Assembly (NCBI GenBank): GCA_016191895.1
Contig: JACPVD010000076.1
Coordinates: 1-26,576, forward strand
Reading direction: 5' to 3'
Source of the DNA: Chloroflexota bacterium
Lineage (GTDB): Bacteria; Chloroflexota; Anaerolineae; Anaerolineales; Villigracilaceae
DNA: 26,576 nucleotides
Part shown: positions 23,799-26,576 of the stretch, piece after piece
How positions within the stretch are numbered: the first letter of the stretch is position 1
Layout of the letters: the number at the start of each line of letters is the position of its first letter
Notes under the pieces: model-generated
The model's database searches: none
What the model was told of the DNA's origin: nothing
Seen by the model: the letters and a program-made list of their open reading frames with translations, nothing else
Position numbers and translations under genes: made by a program

Positions 23799-24218
23799 TT
23801 ACGAAACAAACCAGATCGTTTCGCCTTTTAGAATTCGTGCCATAAGATCGGGAAACGTGGAAATATTCAAGGGTTTTCCAATCGCGCCGTCAAAGCCGGC
23901 ATCGCGCAATTCCTCCACTTCTTCATTTGTCACACTGGCTGTCAACCCTATTACTTTGACATGGCGATATTCCGGGTCTGTGCGCAACTGTTTCAGCATT
24001 TCAAACCCGTTATATGGATGCACGTGAATATCCAGCAGGAAAGCGTCCGGGCACTTCGGTAGTGCTCTAACCCGCTCCATAAAATTGGCGCTGTCTTCAA
24101 AAATAACCAGATTCCGCGCGCCCATTGCCTTCTCCATGATCAAATTCATCACCGTGCGGTTTGAGGCGTCATCCTCCACATACAGAAAAAAAGCTTCTTT
24201 TACAGAGACGGTATTCAT
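23799..24218 (-). CDS. Single-domain response regulator paired with the histidine kinase
   Basis: 139 aa from the ATG at 24218, which is 1 bp after the kinase stop; a longer frame to 24404 would overlap the kinase and is not used. The receiver has E15, D16/D17, phospho-acceptor D63 (AFLLDIHVHPYNG), T93/S95 and K114 (AIGKPLN). The segment HVHPYNG after the phospho-Asp is unusual. No output domain; it ends MARILKGETIWFVS, like the regulator at 22268. It is very likely the direct phosphoacceptor of the adjacent kinase. The long hairpin repeat follows it. Confidence 0.88.
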   Translation of the reverse strand: MNTVSVKEAFFLYVEDDASNRTVMNLIMEKAMGARNLVIFEDSANFMERVRALPKCPDAFLLDIHVHPYNGFEMLKQLRTDPEYRHVKVIGLTASVTNEEVEELRDAGFDGAIGKPLNISTFPDLMARILKGETIWFVS

Positions 24219-24219
24219 T

Positions 24220-26166
24220 CTACTTTTCTCCCATTCTGCCATTATTCTCGGCGGGTATGGTGAAATGGAAAGCCGTGCCAACGCCAATCTCGCTTTCCAT
24301 CCATAACTCACCGCCGTGCGCCTCGACCAGGCTGCGCGTGATCGGCAGACCCAGCCCGGTGCCTTCCTGTTTAATGCCGTCCAAGGTTTGAACAAACGGC
24401 TCAAAAATTACAGCCTGGGATTCAATGGGTATCCCGTACCCGGTGTCAATTACGGAAAACTTTATCTGGTCTTCCTGATTCCTGACGCTAAGAGTCACTG
24501 CGCCCTGATTGGTGAATTTGATCGCATTGGACAACAGGTTGACCAATATTTGGCGCAGGCGGCGCCTGTCACCCGCGATGATGGGCAGGTTGGAATCTAT
24601 ATCCTGCACCAGTTCCAGGGGCTTTTTTTCCAACAAGGGTTTGACCATGATTACAACCGTATTTATTTCGTCATGCAGGTTTACGTTGTTTTCCACAAAT
24701 AACTTAAGTTGCCCCGCCTGAATCTTGCTGATATCCAGTACGTCGTTGATTAATTGCAGGAGGTGCTGCGAACTAACCAGGGATTGCTCCAGCAATTCTT
24801 TTTGTTCGTCGGTGACAGGACCCACCATGCCCCGCGCCACCATTTCATCCAGATTAATGATGGCGTTCAATGGCGTGCGCAATTCATGACTCATGCTCGA
24901 GAGGAACTGGCTCTTCATCTGATCCGCGCGGCGCAACTCGGCAGAGGCCTGCAACTGGACGCTATACAGTTGGGCGTTGCGCACCGCAATGCCGATCTGC
25001 TCCGCCAATGTGGTAAGTATCTGAATATCCGCCTCGCTAAAGCGGTCTGTTTTTTCTGAAAGCAGGTCGAGCACGCCTATCAGGCGCGCGCCCACCAGCA
25101 TGGGGAAAACGGCTTCGGATTTCGCATCGGGCAGGGATGGGTCGACCAAATAATCTTTGGACTCGGAGACATCATTGTTCACAATTTGTGTTTGTTCGCG
25201 CGCTCCCTGCGCCACCAGGCTGGGTCTGGCATCGATACTGAGCGTCTTTACCGCTTTTGTCATTTGCCTGGTCTCTTCGCCAGTGGTCGCCTCCAGTGTC
25301 AATTCTCTTGCTTCCGGTTGATATATATATACAGATGCCGCATATAGGTTGAATCCCTCTTTTGTTTGAGCAACCAGTTGGTGCAGGAGTTCATCCATAT
25401 CCAGCACGCGCGTGATCTGCCGCGACACACTGGAAGCGATGCTGAGATCGCGGGTACGGTCCGCCACGCGCTTTTCCAGTAATTGATCGCGCGCCTGGAT
25501 TTGATTTGCCATGGCGTTGAATTGCTCGCTGATGATGTTCAACTCTTTTTGTTCCATCGGCTTCAAACGCTGGCTGTAATCGCCGCTGGCAAAACTTTCA
25601 ATCCCCATCGTTAAAACTGAAAGGGGCTGGCTTAAAAATCTCTGCAAGAGAAACCACGTGGAAATCAGGATCGTAACCACCACCACTATCACAATCGAAA
25701 GCATCAGAAGAAAGATGTTGCTGCGCAAGTTGTCGATCTGGCGGGTGGATACACTGACCTCGACAGAACCAACCTGCTGCCCGTTGAATTCAATCGGGCG
25801 TGTTTCAACGATCAGATTCGCCTCGTCTGTTGGTTTCTCATAAATGGAGTCGCCGGTATCGTCCAGCACGCGCACACCGACCACGTTTTCCGCCTGCAGG
25901 TATGCCTGGCATATTTGCTCGATCGAATTCTTATCGAGATTCCACACAGGTATGGACAGAACGTTCGAAAGTTCTTCGACGCGGTTCGTGGCCTGCAATA
26001 ACAACTCGCTTCGCGCCTGACTTACTGTAATAAAGAAATAGGCGCTGCCGAGCGCCACGATGATGATCGTCAAGACAATTGCAAGGCGCAATGCCAGATC
26101 ACGCGCCAGCGTTCTTGTAGGAAAATCCTGGTCTTCCGGAAAACTTGCGTTTCTCACCGTTGTCAC
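24220..26166 (-). CDS. Membrane sensor histidine kinase (extracytoplasmic sensor, HAMP, GAF, HisKA, HATPase)
   Basis: 648 aa. Helices at about 24-47 and 150-174 bracket an extracytoplasmic domain of about 100 residues (NRVEELSNVLSIPVWNLDK, VVGVRVLDDTGDSIYEKP), a small Cache-like fold. Then HAMP (174-228), a coiled coil ending EKRVADRTRDL, a GAF domain (about 245-400, closing AVRNAQLY), HisKA with H427 in SHELRTP and a HATPase domain: N-box NLLSNAIKF (543-551), G1 DTGYGIP (574-580), G2 GTGLGLPI (602-609). All catalytic motifs are intact. The start is GTG at 26166 with only a weak AGG upstream. Its regulator follows after 1 bp; two solute-binding proteins downstream may present ligands to its outer domain. 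Confidence 0.93.
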   Translation of the reverse strand: MTTVRNASFPEDQDFPTRTLARDLALRLAIVLTIIIVALGSAYFFITVSQARSELLLQATNRVEELSNVLSIPVWNLDKNSIEQICQAYLQAENVVGVRVLDDTGDSIYEKPTDEANLIVETRPIEFNGQQVGSVEVSVSTRQIDNLRSNIFLLMLSIVIVVVVTILISTWFLLQRFLSQPLSVLTMGIESFASGDYSQRLKPMEQKELNIISEQFNAMANQIQARDQLLEKRVADRTRDLSIASSVSRQITRVLDMDELLHQLVAQTKEGFNLYAASVYIYQPEARELTLEATTGEETRQMTKAVKTLSIDARPSLVAQGAREQTQIVNNDVSESKDYLVDPSLPDAKSEAVFPMLVGARLIGVLDLLSEKTDRFSEADIQILTTLAEQIGIAVRNAQLYSVQLQASAELRRADQMKSQFLSSMSHELRTPLNAIINLDEMVARGMVGPVTDEQKELLEQSLVSSQHLLQLINDVLDISKIQAGQLKLFVENNVNLHDEINTVVIMVKPLLEKKPLELVQDIDSNLPIIAGDRRRLRQILVNLLSNAIKFTNQGAVTLSVRNQEDQIKFSVIDTGYGIPIESQAVIFEPFVQTLDGIKQEGTGLGLPITRSLVEAHGGELWMESEIGVGTAFHFTIPAENNGRMGEK

Positions 26167-26437
26167 ATTTTTACCTGTTTCTTCAATTCATATCCGATCA
26201 GGATTTGTTGATCAGTCCCTTGCCCATAATGATTTAAGGATGGTATTGAACTTTTGGAGAAAACCGGCAGATACAAGATACAGCCACGAAACCATCAGGC
26301 ACAGAACATCTTTATTCAACGGATTTTTTGTATTGCCCCACTTCTTCCTGCTTTTTGAAAAGATACGATTTTTATGGGGCACATTCGAAATAGGCTTGGT
26401 GTTTGCATTTGCCTACCAAGCCTCATTATAATACCCG
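26167..26437. other. Non-coding stretch upstream of the kinase operon
   Basis: No convincing gene. It should hold the kinase promoter; a repeated TGATC spaced 14 bp apart lies near 26195-26213. The 14-mer TTTTGAAAAGATAC (26353-26366) is identical to part of the tail of the hairpin repeat at 23676-23689, in the opposite orientation, but there is no long stem here, so this may be a decayed fragment. Confidence 0.4.
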
Positions 26438-26576
26438 CTAGTACATCTTGGCATAAAAGGGTCTTTAGTGATATAGGATAGGGTATTCCTCAGCAGGAGA
26501 GACCCAATGCCTATACCGAAAGCACAAGAAGTGACATTGTCGGAGGCCGAGCGACAAGGATTGGAAAAACTGGTCA
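26438..26576 (+). mobile_element. Left end of an IS630-type insertion sequence (partial)
   Basis: The transposase start at 26507 is preceded by about 65 bp of non-coding sequence beginning just after CTAG (26438-26441). IS630 elements are known to favour CTAG and duplicate the TA, so the left terminus is tentatively at about 26441. The other end is outside the window, so the inverted repeat could not be confirmed. Confidence 0.45.
26507..26576 (+). CDS. IS630-type transposase, N-terminal fragment
   Basis: Only 23 codons are in the window, starting MPIPKAQEVTLSEAERQGLE and continuing to KLV. The T-L-S-x-x-E-R-x-x-L-E-x-L pattern is typical of the start of IS630-family transposases, ahead of the helix-turn-helix region. 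AGGAGAG lies about 6 bp before the ATG. The gene runs off the right edge, so whether it is intact is unknown. Confidence 0.6.
   Translation, partial: MPIPKAQEVTLSEAERQGLEKLV

Noticed and set aside
24219..24404. Upstream extension of the response regulator at 23799 to a start at 24404
   Set aside because: It would overlap the kinase C-terminus by about 185 bp with R/S/A-rich, unstructured residues; the ATG at 24218 begins right before the receiver fold.
26060..26431. A 123-codon plus-strand frame between the kinase and the insertion sequence
   Set aside because: It begins antisense inside the kinase gene, shows no domain and no ribosome site, and ends in AT-rich non-coding sequence.

Overview
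The window looks like a chromosome segment of a Chloroflexi bacterium, most likely an Anaerolineae-type lineage. This is inferred from the mix of long multi-GAF sensor proteins, DUF4388/MglA-like GTPase modules, D/E-rich multiheme lipoproteins and NrfD-type membrane proteins at moderately high GC. There is no rRNA or other taxonomic marker here, so the assignment is an inference. No tRNA, rRNA or CRISPR array was seen.

Layout. (A) 1-7069, minus strand: a response regulator with a degenerate GGDEF domain, followed 17 bp later by a giant membrane-anchored PAS + (at least) 11-GAF sensor protein that runs off the left edge after 2,048 residues. (B) 7155-9521, minus: a relative of cyanobacterial acyl-ACP reductase (AAR) and a left-handed beta-helix (hexapeptide) protein, apparently transcribed from a leaderless promoter. 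(C) 9522-9865: non-coding, with tandem GC-rich hairpins and one copy of a long-stem hairpin repeat; the second copy is at about 23.7 kb. (D) 9866-12678, minus: a four-gene operon of DUF4388/PATAN protein, small MglA-like GTPase, alpha/beta hydrolase and V4R-domain protein behind a clear sigma-70-type promoter.

(E) 13015-21048: a multiheme electron-transfer locus of two convergent blocks separated by a bidirectional terminator. On plus: a decaheme lipoprotein built as a 5+5 heme internal duplication with its own terminator, then a nonaheme membrane-anchored cytochrome overlapping a cytochrome b561/FdnI-like membrane protein. On minus: a 41-aa membrane miniprotein, a 112-aa membrane protein with four cysteines, an octaheme cytochrome, a Tat-exported ferredoxin-like protein with four [4Fe-4S] cluster motifs, and an NrfD/HybB-like quinone-interacting membrane protein. 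Together they encode 27 CxxCH heme sites, b-type hemes and four Fe-S clusters but no recognisable catalytic subunit. The simplest reading is two alternative menaquinol-oxidising modules (resembling Geobacter CbcL and Cbc4 arrangements) feeding a surface lipoprotein that passes electrons outward or to an unlinked partner.

(F) 21295-26166, minus: a hybrid sensory cluster: a GAF-containing membrane histidine kinase, two single-domain response regulators, and two periplasmic family-3-type solute-binding lipoproteins. (G) 26167-26576: a non-coding stretch and the left end of an IS630-type insertion sequence whose transposase gene begins at 26507 and runs off the right edge.

All family assignments come from reading motifs by eye; no database search was run.
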